Below are positions 8,158 to 15,978 of a DNA stretch of 64,000 nucleotides, piece after piece. Position numbers and translations under genes: made by a program. Below the pieces are notes generated by a model. That model saw nothing but the letters and a program-made list of their open reading frames with translations, made no database searches and was not told the origin of the DNA. Each line of letters opens with the position of its first letter. Positions within the stretch are counted from its first letter, which is position 1. The DNA comes from Enterocloster hominis (ex Liu et al. 2021) (GTDB taxonomy: Bacteria > Bacillota > Clostridia > Lachnospirales > Lachnospiraceae), in NCBI GenBank assembly GCA_014385265.1, contig JACRTJ010000027.1, positions 1 to 64,000 of the forward strand. Direction: 5' to 3'.

Positions 8158-8241
8158 ATGTTGTACATAATCTATTTTATGCCGCGTTTTCATCCTAAGC
8201 CCCAGCTTTTGATCCCTTCACGTCTGATCATTCTTTCGTGA
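8158..8241 (+). CDS. 27-residue open frame behind a strong promoter
   Basis: The frame starts MLYIIYFMPRFHPKP and ends LIILS. It has a GAGGGAG SD and lies 28 bases after the TATAAT box, so it is placed like a real leader or small gene. Codons 3-8 overlap the right arm of the 15-bp inverted repeat, so inversion of the segment would replace its first codons. The composition is not distinctive and no family is recognised. It may equally be chance translation downstream of a promoter whose target is elsewhere. The rest of 7836-8590 contains no other frame that I can support. Confidence 0.25.
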   Translation: MLYIIYFMPRFHPKPQLLIPSRLIILS

Positions 8242-8413
8242 TGAAACAGTCAGCTTCCTGTAAGCGTCTTGGTCATACCCGTTTCTTTTGTGAATACCGG
8301 AGGCTTCTCTGTAAGGGTCTTTTCCCACTGTCTTCCAATACGTCCATATGCTCGTCTCTAATGTAAACATCAATGGAGTTGTCCGCCTCCTGGCCCGCAA
8401 AGCGAGCCAATGA

Positions 8414-8453
8414 AATAAAAAAACCAGACCTTCTCACTTGAAAAGTCTGGTTT
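8414..8453 (-). terminator. Terminator of the DUF1540-side transcription unit
   Basis: AACCAGACTTTTCAAG-type stem: AAACCAGAC (8421-8429) pairs with GTCTGGTTT (8445-8453); on the minus strand TTTTTTTATTT follows. It closes transcription coming from 8592-8906. Confidence 0.75.
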
Positions 8454-8591
8454 CAAAAATAATGCAGCATCCTGTCAATAAAAAATCAATGGACCTTGTT
8501 TAAATACTTTTTCAAAAAAGGGACTCTGCCAAAGCGGCGCGGGGCTCTTGTCCCCGGCCGCCTGCAGAATCCCTGTCTCCATTTTTTCTGC

Positions 8592-8906
8592 CTACCGTTC
8601 TCTAAAGCTGCCGCACTCAGTCTGGCCCACAGCCCTGGCTCCGTCTCCCAGGATCGAGATCCTCTCTGCACGGCACTGATGATCGTCGTTATACAGGCAG
8701 TTCAGAACGTCGCAGTCCACCTGCAGCCTGGTTTCCGGCGTCTTAAACAGGTTTTTGAACAGGCCTCCGCGGTTTTCCTCAAAGCTTCCGCAGCAGGTAT
8801 CACAGCTTTCCCTGGCATTGACTCCCTCCACCAGGATCCCCTGTTTACAGCAGCACTTTTCCGAGTTATGGACGCAGCTTGCCACGGTACATTCCAGTCT
8901 CGTCAT
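8592..8906 (-). CDS. DUF1540-type cysteine-rich protein, two modules
   Basis: The frame gives 104 residues from the ATG at 8906, chosen for the SD AGGAGGTATATGCG just before it. It contains two DUF1540-like modules. The first is LECTVASCVHNSEKCCCKQG with a later ESCDTCCGSF; the second is VDCDVLNCLYNDDHQC with TECGSF. The spaced cysteines suggest metal binding (zinc is the usual guess for this family), but no function is established. Such proteins are common in spore-forming Clostridia. A linker of about 20 residues (GGLFKNLFKTPETR) joins the modules. Confidence 0.8.
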   Translation of the reverse strand: MTRLECTVASCVHNSEKCCCKQGILVEGVNARESCDTCCGSFEENRGGLFKNLFKTPETRLQVDCDVLNCLYNDDHQCRAERISILGDGARAVGQTECGSFRER

Positions 8907-8967
8907 CGCATATACCTCCTTTTCCGTATTCAAAGGTAGTATACGCAGATTTCCGGCGTCCATTCCT

Positions 8968-9441
8968 CTACCGGTCGTTTACCTCTTCGATCCGCACCTT
9001 CAGCCGTTTCAGCCGCTCCAGGAGCATGGCGCTGTCCTTCATGGTGGGATAAAGCTTCACGATCTCCTGGCCTTTGCTGTCTATCAGCGTGTAATACATC
9101 AGCGAACCATTTTTCTTTTTCTTATGAAGCACCGCTTTTTTGATTTCCGTAAACGGCAGCTCCTTTGCGGCACTGAAGGCCGGGCGGACACGGATCTTTT
9201 TCCCGTCCACCGTGGTCTTCCATCTGAGCCCCCAGTAAGCAAAGGTCCCTCCGATCAGGGCGTTGATCACATAAAAGATCTTCAGCATTATATGTCCGTC
9301 CGTGACCGGATTGGCGTAAAAGCTCCCCATTGTGAGGATGTCCACAATACCGATCAGCGGGATCGCCATTGTGTACCGGATCTTCAGCACCGGAAGGTCC
9401 TCCAGGCGCGGCATTGTATCCTTTTTTATCTTAATTCCCAT
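8968..9441 (-). CDS. Membrane protein with PH-like tail, unknown function
   Basis: The product has 157 residues. Residues about 23-42 (YTMAIPLIGIVDILTMGSFY) and 53-72 (IFYVINALIGGTFAYWG) look like two membrane segments, followed by a cytoplasmic beta-rich part with KELPFTEIKKAVLHKK and YYTLIDSKGQEIVKLYPTM, which resembles the PH-like domain of small bacterial membrane proteins. I do not recognise a named gene. It follows two YcxB-like genes on the same strand with an 18-base gap and shares their plan of two helices plus a beta domain, so the three probably form a family-related operon. SD AGGAGAAAATC fits the ATG at 9441. Confidence 0.65.
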   Translation of the reverse strand: MGIKIKKDTMPRLEDLPVLKIRYTMAIPLIGIVDILTMGSFYANPVTDGHIMLKIFYVINALIGGTFAYWGLRWKTTVDGKKIRVRPAFSAAKELPFTEIKKAVLHKKKKNGSLMYYTLIDSKGQEIVKLYPTMKDSAMLLERLKRLKVRIEEVNDR

Positions 9442-9458
9442 GATTTTCTCCTATTTTC

Positions 9459-10058
9459 TTATCTGGCTTTCATAATGGTCTTCTGGCATTTTTTCTCCAG
9501 AAAGGCTTTGAACTGGCTGGGAGTTCCCCTGTAAAAGCCAGCCTTTTCCACCGGGATCACCGTAGAACGGGTCCAGAAGATCATATAATACTGCTCTGTC
9601 TCCTTGATCCACGATACGCCCTTGTACCGGTAGCTGGTGGTGATCCCAGGATTTTCCAGCTGAAATGAATCCTCGTAAAAGGATACCGTACACGGCTCTC
9701 CCGCCAGACCGGAGCTTTCCATGATCATCTCCGCCTGGTTCCTTTCATCGGCATCCGGAGCGATCCTCTGTTTTTCCCTCCTCCTGTTTCCGTTCAGCTG
9801 GCCAAGGACGAGGACAAACACGCCTGCCATAAGAGCTGACTGGACGATCCGCTGCGCCAGCTCTTCCGCCGGAAAGGTCATGTAAAAAACAAAAAACGCC
9901 AGAAGCCCGAAGATCACATCAGAAAGATCCACCCTGGAAAGAAAATTCTTTTTTCCAGGCTTTTCTGCCGGCGCTGATTGTTTCGAGGCCAGTACCTGGT
10001 TATAATACATATCTTCATCATGCGTCATCCGCACAGCAAATAACGGTTCCATATCCAT
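9459..10058 (-). CDS. YcxB-like membrane protein
   Basis: The product has about 199 residues: a cytoplasmic head with FAVRMTHDEDMYYNQVL, two hydrophobic helices (about 46-60, DVIFGLLAFFVFYMTF, and 71-87, QSALMAGVFVLVLGQ), and a C-terminal beta domain with GEPCTVSFYEDSFQLEN and YKGVSWIKETEQYYMIFW followed by FYRGTPSQFKAFLEKK. The last part matches the YcxB-like C-terminal domain (often near PF14317). Function is unknown. Its start overlaps the stop of the upstream gene (GTGATGG), indicating translational coupling; a second ATG two codons in has a slightly better SD distance. Confidence 0.65.
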   Translation of the reverse strand: MDMEPLFAVRMTHDEDMYYNQVLASKQSAPAEKPGKKNFLSRVDLSDVIFGLLAFFVFYMTFPAEELAQRIVQSALMAGVFVLVLGQLNGNRRREKQRIAPDADERNQAEMIMESSGLAGEPCTVSFYEDSFQLENPGITTSYRYKGVSWIKETEQYYMIFWTRSTVIPVEKAGFYRGTPSQFKAFLEKKCQKTIMKAR

Positions 10059-10627
10059 CACCTCACGGAGACAAACTCAGTCTTTGTCCCGCTTTTCCTT
10101 TCTAAGAACTCCCTAAGCTCCTCTGCAGTCCCCTTTTCCACATCCTCTTCCATAAAATACCGGACCACATTGCCCTTTTCTACCAAGACCAGCATTCCTG
10201 TAAATTCCAGGATCCGGCCCAGGTTGGAATAGCAGACCCTGGACGCCTCGTTCTTTCCAATGACCTCATAGCAATCGTCAAAAAACCGATACTCCCAGTC
10301 ATAATTCATATCTTTTTTTCCTGCCTCATATTGAAGATGGATGGTCTTCTTTGCGTCAAACCATGCCTTAAAGATGGAATACACACCTGCAGCAAAGATC
10401 AGAAACAGCACTACGGCAATGGCCGAAAACGTCCGTGCCACCATACCGTCAAAAACAAGGCCTATGGCCAGTCCCATGACCGAAGCCATCAAAAGCCCAG
10501 CCAGGATCCTGTTTCCTCCCGATTGGAAGCCCAGCTTCCTGACTCCCTTTTCCAGATGCAGAAGCTTTTTTTCCGTCACCTGGTGATGCACCAGAAACCT
10601 GGCGTCTTCTTCCCTGTTAAGTTCCAT
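10058..10627 (-). CDS. YcxB-like membrane protein, paralogue of its neighbour
   Basis: 189 residues from the ATG at 10627, chosen because GGGAGGGGA lies 9 bases upstream; earlier in-frame starts would run into the MATE gene. The plan is the same as the next gene: a soluble head (HHQVTEKKLLHLEKGVRKL), two membrane helices at about 43-88 (RILAGLLMASVMGLAIGLVF; IAVVLFLIFAAGVYSIF) and a beta tail with YRFFDDCYEVIGKNEASRV and SNLGRILEFTGMLVLV ending in a helix LREFLERK. It therefore looks like a tandem duplicate that has diverged. No catalytic residues are evident. Confidence 0.65.
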   Translation of the reverse strand: MELNREEDARFLVHHQVTEKKLLHLEKGVRKLGFQSGGNRILAGLLMASVMGLAIGLVFDGMVARTFSAIAVVLFLIFAAGVYSIFKAWFDAKKTIHLQYEAGKKDMNYDWEYRFFDDCYEVIGKNEASRVCYSNLGRILEFTGMLVLVEKGNVVRYFMEEDVEKGTAEELREFLERKSGTKTEFVSVR

Positions 10628-10697
10628 TTGAGATTTCCCCTCCCGGATATATTTTATTTTTCCGATCATTTTCTGATCAGATCCTCTGCGGATCCAG

Positions 10698-12065
10698 TCA
10701 CGCGCTTTCTTTTTTCTTATTGAGCTCCTGCCACACAGTACGCAGCATGGTCCCATAGCAGGCCGCTCCGCCGATAAAGTTGGAGACCGGCTCTGCCAGA
10801 AATACCCCCATGGCCCCCAGGCCTCCCAGCCTTGGGAATAAAAGCGTCAGCGGCAAAACGATGATGACCTTCCGGAATATGGAAAAAAAGGTGGCCTGTT
10901 TGGCCTTTCCCAGGCCAATGAAGCAGGCCTGGCCCGAATACTGAAGAGACATCATAAAAAAGCCAAAAAAGTAGACCCGTACTGCCGGAATAGCCGCCTG
11001 TACCAGGGTTTCATCCCGGTTGAAGATGTGGATAAACGTCTCCGGGAAGATCGAGATCAGGATCCAGCAGAAGGTGGTAAAGGCAATGGTGGAAACTGAT
11101 AAAAAACGGATGGCCTTTTTCACCCGGTCGTACTGTCCGGCTCCGAAGTTATAGCCCAGCACCGGCTGGGAGCCGCCCGTAAGGCCCTTCACCAGGTTTT
11201 CTGCGATCTCCCTCACGGAATGGATCACCGTCATAACTCCCACATACAGATCCCCGCCCCAGGTCTGGAGCGTTGCGTTGCAGGCCACCGCCACCACACT
11301 GTTGGTAAAGCCTGCGGCAAAGCTGGACATGCCCATGGAAACGATCTTCAGAACCCGGGCTTTTTTCAGCATCATGGTCTCCCGTTTCAGCCGCAGGATG
11401 CTCCTGTCGCTGAACAGGAACCTCAGCACCCACGCCGCCGATAAAAACTGGGAAATGATAGTGGCCAGGGCTGCTCCCCGGACATCCATGCGAAAACCGA
11501 AAATGAACACAGGGTCCAGGATGATGTTGGCCACAGCCCCCAGGAGCACTGTCTGCATCCCGATCCGCCCAAAACCCTGGGAATTGATAAAGGCGTTCAT
11601 ACCCAGCCCCATCATCACAAACACACTGCCCAGCAGGTAAATGGTCATGTAGGATTCCGCATAGGGATAGGTGGAATCACTGGCCCCGAAAAGATAAAGC
11701 AGCGGCCGCCGGAATACGATCCCCAGGATAGTCAGCAGGATCCCGCAGATCACCATGAGGGTAAACGCATTTCCCATGATGGCCTCCGCCTCCTTCTGGT
11801 TCCCCCGCCCCCGTTCAATGGAGCATAGGGGCGCTCCCCCCATACCGAACAGATTGGCAAACGCCATGACCGCAGTAATGACCGGAAGGCAGACGCCAAG
11901 ACCGGTCAGCGACAGAGTGGCGTGCTCCGGGATATAGCCGATATAGATCCGGTCCACCACATTGTATAGGAGATTGATAAGCTGCGCAGCAGTCATGGGA
12001 ATGGCCATTCCCATAATATTCCCCACCACGCTTCCCTTTGAAAAATCATTCTGCGCCGATGCCAT
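10698..12065 (-). CDS. MATE family multidrug/cation antiporter
   Basis: 455 residues with about 12 membrane helices. The N terminus (GNIMGMAIPMTAAQLINLLYNVVDRIYIGY) and the VMAFANLFGMGGAPLCSIERGRGN loop are characteristic of MATE proteins, which export organic cations and drugs in exchange for sodium or protons. The mirror motif TGGSQPVLGYNFGAGQYDRVKKAI in the second half confirms the two-lobe fold. The substrate cannot be read from the sequence. It is transcribed from its own promoter (12106-12134), diverging from a small coiled-coil gene, and is followed 70 bases later by the YcxB-like genes. Confidence 0.92.
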   Translation of the reverse strand: MASAQNDFSKGSVVGNIMGMAIPMTAAQLINLLYNVVDRIYIGYIPEHATLSLTGLGVCLPVITAVMAFANLFGMGGAPLCSIERGRGNQKEAEAIMGNAFTLMVICGILLTILGIVFRRPLLYLFGASDSTYPYAESYMTIYLLGSVFVMMGLGMNAFINSQGFGRIGMQTVLLGAVANIILDPVFIFGFRMDVRGAALATIISQFLSAAWVLRFLFSDRSILRLKRETMMLKKARVLKIVSMGMSSFAAGFTNSVVAVACNATLQTWGGDLYVGVMTVIHSVREIAENLVKGLTGGSQPVLGYNFGAGQYDRVKKAIRFLSVSTIAFTTFCWILISIFPETFIHIFNRDETLVQAAIPAVRVYFFGFFMMSLQYSGQACFIGLGKAKQATFFSIFRKVIIVLPLTLLFPRLGGLGAMGVFLAEPVSNFIGGAACYGTMLRTVWQELNKKKESA

Positions 12066-12105
12066 AGTAAACCTCGATTCCGTCGTCCATCCGACTTATT
12101 TCCCC

Positions 12106-12134
12106 ATTATAGCTCAAATTTCCGTATGAAGCAA
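12106..12134 (-). promoter_or_regulatory. Promoter of the MATE gene
   Basis: On the minus strand TTGCTT, a 17-base spacer and a perfect TATAAT (12106-12111), about 40 bases upstream of the MATE start codon. Confidence 0.5.
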
Positions 12135-12185
12135 TCACAGTTTTTCCCCAGTTTGTGACGGCTTTGTCAATCCTCCCCCTTTCAC

Positions 12186-12214
12186 TGGACAGAACCTAAA
12201 CAAAATGATATACT
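12186..12214 (+). promoter_or_regulatory. Promoter of the 65-residue coiled-coil gene
   Basis: TGGACA (12186-12191), 17 bases, TATACT (12209-12214). It lies 31 bases upstream of the start codon at 12246 and diverges from the MATE promoter. Confidence 0.55.
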
Positions 12215-12245
12215 CCATTTAAAATATCGGGGGAGGAACAGCGTT

Positions 12246-12443
12246 ATGATCGATGAAAAAGACCAGCTCATCAGCAATCTAGAAAATGAGGTCCGCCGTC
12301 TTCGGGATGAAAACAAGAAGCTGGAAGAAACGGTCCAGTGGATGCATGATCTGATCTGGCAGATGGTCAGAGAAAGAGAAGAACAAAAGGATGGGGAGAT
12401 CTCCAGCCAGACAGCCGAAAAGCTTGCGGCGATCCATGCATGA
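12246..12443 (+). CDS. Small coiled-coil protein, unknown function
   Basis: A 65-residue protein starting MIDEKDQLISNLENEVRRLR. Residues 5-30 form heptads (LISNLENEVRRLRDENKKLEETV) typical of a parallel coiled coil, followed by an amphipathic aromatic stretch WMHDLIWQMVRERE. It has an excellent SD (GGGGGAGGAAC), its own promoter and a terminator directly behind it, so it is very likely a genuine gene although no family is recognised. It may be a dimerisation partner or adaptor, but nothing in the sequence shows the target. The convergent lipoprotein gene shares its terminator. Confidence 0.7.
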   Translation: MIDEKDQLISNLENEVRRLRDENKKLEETVQWMHDLIWQMVREREEQKDGEISSQTAEKLAAIHA

Positions 12444-12444
12444 T

Positions 12445-12483
12445 AAAAAGACCTTCGGGAGCAGCCCCGGAGGTCTCTTTTTT
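12445..12483. terminator. Bidirectional terminator
   Basis: GACCTTCGGG (12450-12459) pairs with CCCCGGAGGTC (12465-12475); TCTTTTTT follows on the plus strand and TTTTT on the minus strand. It serves the coiled-coil gene (plus) and the lipoprotein gene (minus), whose stop lies within it. Confidence 0.8.
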
Positions 12484-13519
12484 ACGCCATAGGCTTTTCA
12501 AAAATGCGGTACACCCTATCCCCATCGGTCTCCATAAAAAACGGCATTCCTGGCTTTCCGTCCTCGTAGGTTTCCAGATAGGCCTCAAAAAGAGCCAGCG
12601 TCGTAGTAGAGACCGTCAGGTCCTGTGAAGAATCGGAAGGGATAAAATCCCTCCCCCAGTCAATGAACGTATAGACCGTATCGTCAGCCAGTGCCAGCGG
12701 AACAGATTCCCCCTCCGGGTTATAGATATAGAAGCCACCGGCCATATCTGCCTCTGTAAGCCCCAGTTCTCTGATCCTTTCCGTATCGCTCTCTTCCACG
12801 TATTCCACCTGATCGATCCAGACCGCTCCGTTTTCGATCTTCTGGATATAACCGCAGAGGGTCTCCATTTCCTCCTTGGCTTCGGTCTCCAAAGAAAGCC
12901 CGCCTCCATTTCCTGCGGCTGTTCCCCAGTAATTGATCCCATCTTCGCCGATCAGTACTCTTCCATTAAATACTTCTGTATCTTTATCATAGATGTGGTC
13001 TGTGATCCTGTATCTGGCTGTCCGGGCATCGCGGATCACCACATGGAGCCGGTCCTCCGGATCCGTCCACACATCCGCCTCCGGTTCTCCCAGCTGCACA
13101 GCCTCATCAAAAAATACGTAAGCACCATCCCCGGATACAGCTCTTATGAGGAAGCGGCATCTGTCGTCCAGGAGCAGCTCTCCATGGTCCACAAGATCGG
13201 ACTGGGCGAATTTCTGCAGGCGCCACTCCGTATCCCCCAGGTAAAACGAAAGCTCTGCATACAAAGTCATGCCTTCCGGATCCCCTGCATCTGTTTTTTC
13301 TGTCCGGATCCCGGATCCATCTGTCATAACCGCACCCGTCACGCTCCCGTCAGTCTCCTTATTTTCATCCTTTGCATCAGAAGCTTCGGATCTGTTTTCT
13401 ATGCCGGCCGCCGTCTGTTCTGTTCCTGTGGCCGCTGCGGCATCTGCCTCCTTCGCACTGCAGCCGCCCAGGACTGCCGCTGTCATACACACCGCAGCAA
13501 AAAATCTCTGTTTTTTCAT
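12482..13519 (-). CDS. Secreted lipoprotein, unknown function
   Basis: 345 residues from the ATG at 13519, chosen because AAAAGGAGGCGG precedes it. The N terminus MKKQRFFAAVCMTAAVLGGC is a lipoprotein signal with LGGC as lipobox, so the mature protein is anchored by Cys20. A Glu/Thr/Ala/Asp-rich linker (about 22-80) follows, then a folded domain with ELSFYLGDTEWRLQKF, RFLIRAVSGDGAYVFFDEAV and IDQVEYVEESDTERIRELGL. The last motif and the following residue pattern suggest a tyrosine/tryptophan-rich extracytoplasmic domain of a type frequent in gut Clostridia, but I cannot name it. The gene is monocistronic. Confidence 0.75.
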   Translation of the reverse strand: MKKQRFFAAVCMTAAVLGGCSAKEADAAAATGTEQTAAGIENRSEASDAKDENKETDGSVTGAVMTDGSGIRTEKTDAGDPEGMTLYAELSFYLGDTEWRLQKFAQSDLVDHGELLLDDRCRFLIRAVSGDGAYVFFDEAVQLGEPEADVWTDPEDRLHVVIRDARTARYRITDHIYDKDTEVFNGRVLIGEDGINYWGTAAGNGGGLSLETEAKEEMETLCGYIQKIENGAVWIDQVEYVEESDTERIRELGLTEADMAGGFYIYNPEGESVPLALADDTVYTFIDWGRDFIPSDSSQDLTVSTTTLALFEAYLETYEDGKPGMPFFMETDGDRVYRIFEKPMA

Positions 13520-13552
13520 TTTCCGCCTCCTTTTCCCTAAGCTTACTTTATG

Positions 13553-13592
13553 AAACAAAAAACGGATTTAAACCCATAAGGTTAAACCCGTC
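13553..13592 (-). terminator. Terminator of ssrA
   Basis: ACGGGTTTAACC-TTAT-GGGTTTAAATCCGT on the minus strand (13562-13591) followed by TTTTTTG, directly after the tmRNA 3' end. Confidence 0.8.
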
Positions 13593-13597
13593 TTTTT

Positions 13598-13940
13598 CGT
13601 GGACCTGAGGGGAATCGAACCCCTGTCCGAAAACCAATCCCCTGTTCTTCTACTATCATAGTCTGTTCTTTGACATTCCCTCCCGTACCCGGAAACAGAC
13701 ATCCTGGTACGTTCAGTAGCTTCATCCTACGCCCGCGTGCTCAAAGCTTTGCACGTGTCGTTTCCTGCAATTAATGATGCCGGTTACCCGGAGTGCAGGT
13801 CCGCCGGGGCCGACAGCCGCCTAAATTAGGCTGCGTATGCTAATTCGTCGTTAGCGTTTATATTTAGGTTTGCCATTTAACGCATCGCATGCGGATAGCT
13901 TCACCAGCTTCATAGCCCCCGTCGAAACCAGTACAAGCCC
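13598..13940 (-). ncRNA. ssrA: Transfer-messenger RNA (tmRNA)
   Basis: The 5' end GGGCTTGTACTGGTTTCGACG pairs through GGGCTTG with CAGGTCC at the 3' end, forming the tRNA-like acceptor stem with two G-U pairs. The T arm AGGGG-TTCGATT-CCCCT is intact. The messenger part ends in codons for ANDELAYAA followed by TAA at about 13823-13852, a standard degradation tag; the preceding GCAAACCTAAAT may be the resume region. The encoded 3' end is ACG(A), not CCA, so CCA is presumably added after transcription. With SmpB (15979-16446) it rescues stalled ribosomes. Two repair genes separate it from smpB. Confidence 0.93.
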
Positions 13941-13992
13941 TTACTGGCGCTCTTATGGAGCATGATCATCATACCATCTTACAGGAAAAAAG

Positions 13993-14430
13993 TCAAGTCC
14001 GGGACAGCTCCAGCTCCACCACATCCTCCGCCGGGATCCTCGTTCCATCCTCCATAACGATCTCCCCCCGCAGCCAGTCCAGGTCTGTGACAGCTCCGCA
14101 CTGTTTCATATAAGCTCCCCCGCTCTTTTTCTGGTCCGGAAGAAAATATGTGATCCGGACTCCGGGAACGTGCCCACGTCTTCCGTCTGCCTTCCGGCTC
14201 TCCTCCAGGAGTCCCGCCAGGGAGGACAGCTGGCGGTCCAGTGCCTCCCGCTCCGTTTCGTCCAGGATCTTCTTCTGGGATGTCAGCCGCGCTGTTTCCT
14301 CCACTGCATCCCCATAGCCAGTCAGGGCCGCAAATGGAGAAAACTGGGCCGCCCGGTCGTGAATGGACATCTGGGGATGATGGTCTGACACATGATGGGG
14401 AAGAGAAATAATGTCCTCATATTTTTTCAT
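13993..14430 (-). CDS. YolD-like protein
   Basis: 145 residues with the YolD-like signature near the start: YEDIISLPHHVSDHHPQMS, then IHDRAAQFSPFAALTGYGDAV. In Firmicutes YolD-like proteins are encoded next to Y-family polymerases and are proposed to take the place of UmuD as accessory subunit. Here the ATG overlaps the stop of the polymerase gene by four bases (ATGA), so the two are translationally coupled. The C-terminal half (VPGVRITYFLPDQKKSGGAY, VMEDGTRIPAEDVVELE) looks like a small beta domain. No SOS box was found upstream of the pair. Confidence 0.88.
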   Translation of the reverse strand: MKKYEDIISLPHHVSDHHPQMSIHDRAAQFSPFAALTGYGDAVEETARLTSQKKILDETEREALDRQLSSLAGLLEESRKADGRRGHVPGVRITYFLPDQKKSGGAYMKQCGAVTDLDWLRGEIVMEDGTRIPAEDVVELELSRT

Positions 14431-15956
14431 TCTGCCCTGTGACCTCCGATCTGCCGGTTCCGGTCCATGCCCGTGGCCCCCTCCTGTAAATTCATGCCTT
14501 TAACGATGGCGTTCTTTCCGAATTTCTGCCGGATCGTCAGCATGGCCTCCTGCATCCGTCTCTCCCGTTCCCGCTTTTCTGTTTCTTCCCGGGATGTCTC
14601 TTCCTCCAGGCCGAAATCGTCAAACAGGCTCAGCTGGCAATATGCCTCCTCCTTCCCGGCCTCCCTCTCATCTTTTACATGGCTGGCGGACAGATACATC
14701 CGGCGGGTCAGAAGGGACGGGTCCATGATCCGGTCAAACAGGCTCGTAAATGCCTCCACGATCTGGTCCGAGGAGGACGTGGGGCGGCGCAGATGCTCCG
14801 TTCCATGGGCGGCTTTGGGGATCTGGCGGCCATACCGGTCCATGGTGATCTCCCCGCGGTATGCCTTCCGCCGTCCGGGATCTGTCAGATTTTCCCGGTC
14901 ATAGCCCACGGTCAACACCACCTGGTCTGTGACCAGACGTTTTTCCACCAGCTCCAGGGCCAGAGCGTCAGCCATCTCCCGGACCACGTTACGCGTCTTC
15001 TGGAAATCGTAGGCAGACTGGAGCACCTGACCGGCTCCCACGCTCTTTTCCTCCGGGCGGTAGGCCTTGATGTCCGCAATGGTACATGGCTCCCATCCCC
15101 AGGCATGGTCGATGAGGAGCTCCGCGTTGATGCCGAACATCCGGTATAGCAGGTCCTCACAGTAAAACTCCCCAGGCTTTCCCAGAGAGCATCTGGCGAT
15201 GTCTCCCATGGTGAACAGTCCGGCCGCCTCCAGCTTTTTCGCATATCCACGGCCCACCCGCCAGAAATCAGTCAGCGGCCTGTGGTCCCACAAAAGCCGG
15301 CGGTAGCTCATTTCGTCCAGCTCTGCGATCCGCACCCCATCCTGGTCCGGCGGCACCCGCTTTGCCACAATGTCCATGGCCGCCTTACAGAGATACAGAT
15401 TTTCTGCGATCCCGGCCGTGGCCGTGATCCCTGTTTCCTTAAGGACCTCCCGGATTATCTTCATAGCCAGCTCATGAGGCGTCATCTTATATATAGGAAG
15501 ATACTGGGTCACATCCATGAATACCTCGTCAATGGAGTATACGTGGATATCCTCTGGAGCCACATACCGCAGATAAATGTCATAGATCTTTGTGCTCTTT
15601 TCTATATACAGGGCCATCCTGGGCGGGGCCGTAAGAAAGGACACCGCCAGAGACGGATCCTTTTTAAGCTCCTCTGCGTCATAGGACTCCCCCGAAAGCC
15701 TGCCTCCCGGCGCGTTCCTCTTTCTGGCGGCGTTGACCTCCCTCACCTTCTGGTTCACCTCAAAGAGCCTGGGCCGCCCCGGGATCCCGAAGGACTTTAA
15801 GGCCGGAGACACTGCCAGGCAGATGGTCTTTTCTGTACGGGTCCCGTCTGCCACCGTGAGGCACGTCCGGAGAGGATCCAGCCCCCGCTCCATACATTCC
15901 ACTGAGGCATAAAAGGACTTGAGATCAATGGCAATATAGGTATGGCGGCCATCCAT
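14427..15956 (-). CDS. Y-family (translesion) DNA polymerase, UmuC/YqjW type
   Basis: 509 residues. The catalytic palm begins YIAIDLKSFYASVECMERGL, with the metal-binding Asp and the FYASVE steric-gate region. The second metal site is in VYSIDEVFMDVTQYL. The fingers/little-finger order and the C-terminal extension (residues about 400-509, with QLSLFDDFGLEEE, a beta-clamp-like motif QLSLF) place it in the YqjW/UvrX branch. These enzymes copy damaged DNA. The SD AAGGAGGGAAG supports the start. It lies 22 bases after smpB and overlaps the yolD start, interrupting the usual smpB-ssrA neighbourhood. Confidence 0.92.
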   Translation of the reverse strand: MDGRHTYIAIDLKSFYASVECMERGLDPLRTCLTVADGTRTEKTICLAVSPALKSFGIPGRPRLFEVNQKVREVNAARKRNAPGGRLSGESYDAEELKKDPSLAVSFLTAPPRMALYIEKSTKIYDIYLRYVAPEDIHVYSIDEVFMDVTQYLPIYKMTPHELAMKIIREVLKETGITATAGIAENLYLCKAAMDIVAKRVPPDQDGVRIAELDEMSYRRLLWDHRPLTDFWRVGRGYAKKLEAAGLFTMGDIARCSLGKPGEFYCEDLLYRMFGINAELLIDHAWGWEPCTIADIKAYRPEEKSVGAGQVLQSAYDFQKTRNVVREMADALALELVEKRLVTDQVVLTVGYDRENLTDPGRRKAYRGEITMDRYGRQIPKAAHGTEHLRRPTSSSDQIVEAFTSLFDRIMDPSLLTRRMYLSASHVKDEREAGKEEAYCQLSLFDDFGLEEETSREETEKRERERRMQEAMLTIRQKFGKNAIVKGMNLQEGATGMDRNRQIGGHRAE

Positions 15957-15978
15957 GGACTTCCCTCCTTCCGGTCTG

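Larger units (their letters stand above)
8032..8180. repeat. 15-bp perfect inverted repeat enclosing divergent promoters
   Basis: ATAAAATAGATTATG at 8032-8046 is the exact reverse complement of CATAATCTATTTTAT at 8166-8180. The 119 bases between are AT-rich and hold one promoter-like sequence on each strand. The arms do not extend beyond 15 bp. They are too far apart for an ordinary terminator; the geometry is that of a small invertible segment or a paired operator. Confidence 0.8.

Noticed and set aside
8218-8400. 60-residue minus-strand frame between the surface gene promoter and the DUF1540 terminator
   Set aside because: No SD, no recognisable motif, and another frame of the same strand looks equally plausible as a decayed gene. 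Not enough to call a gene or a pseudogene.
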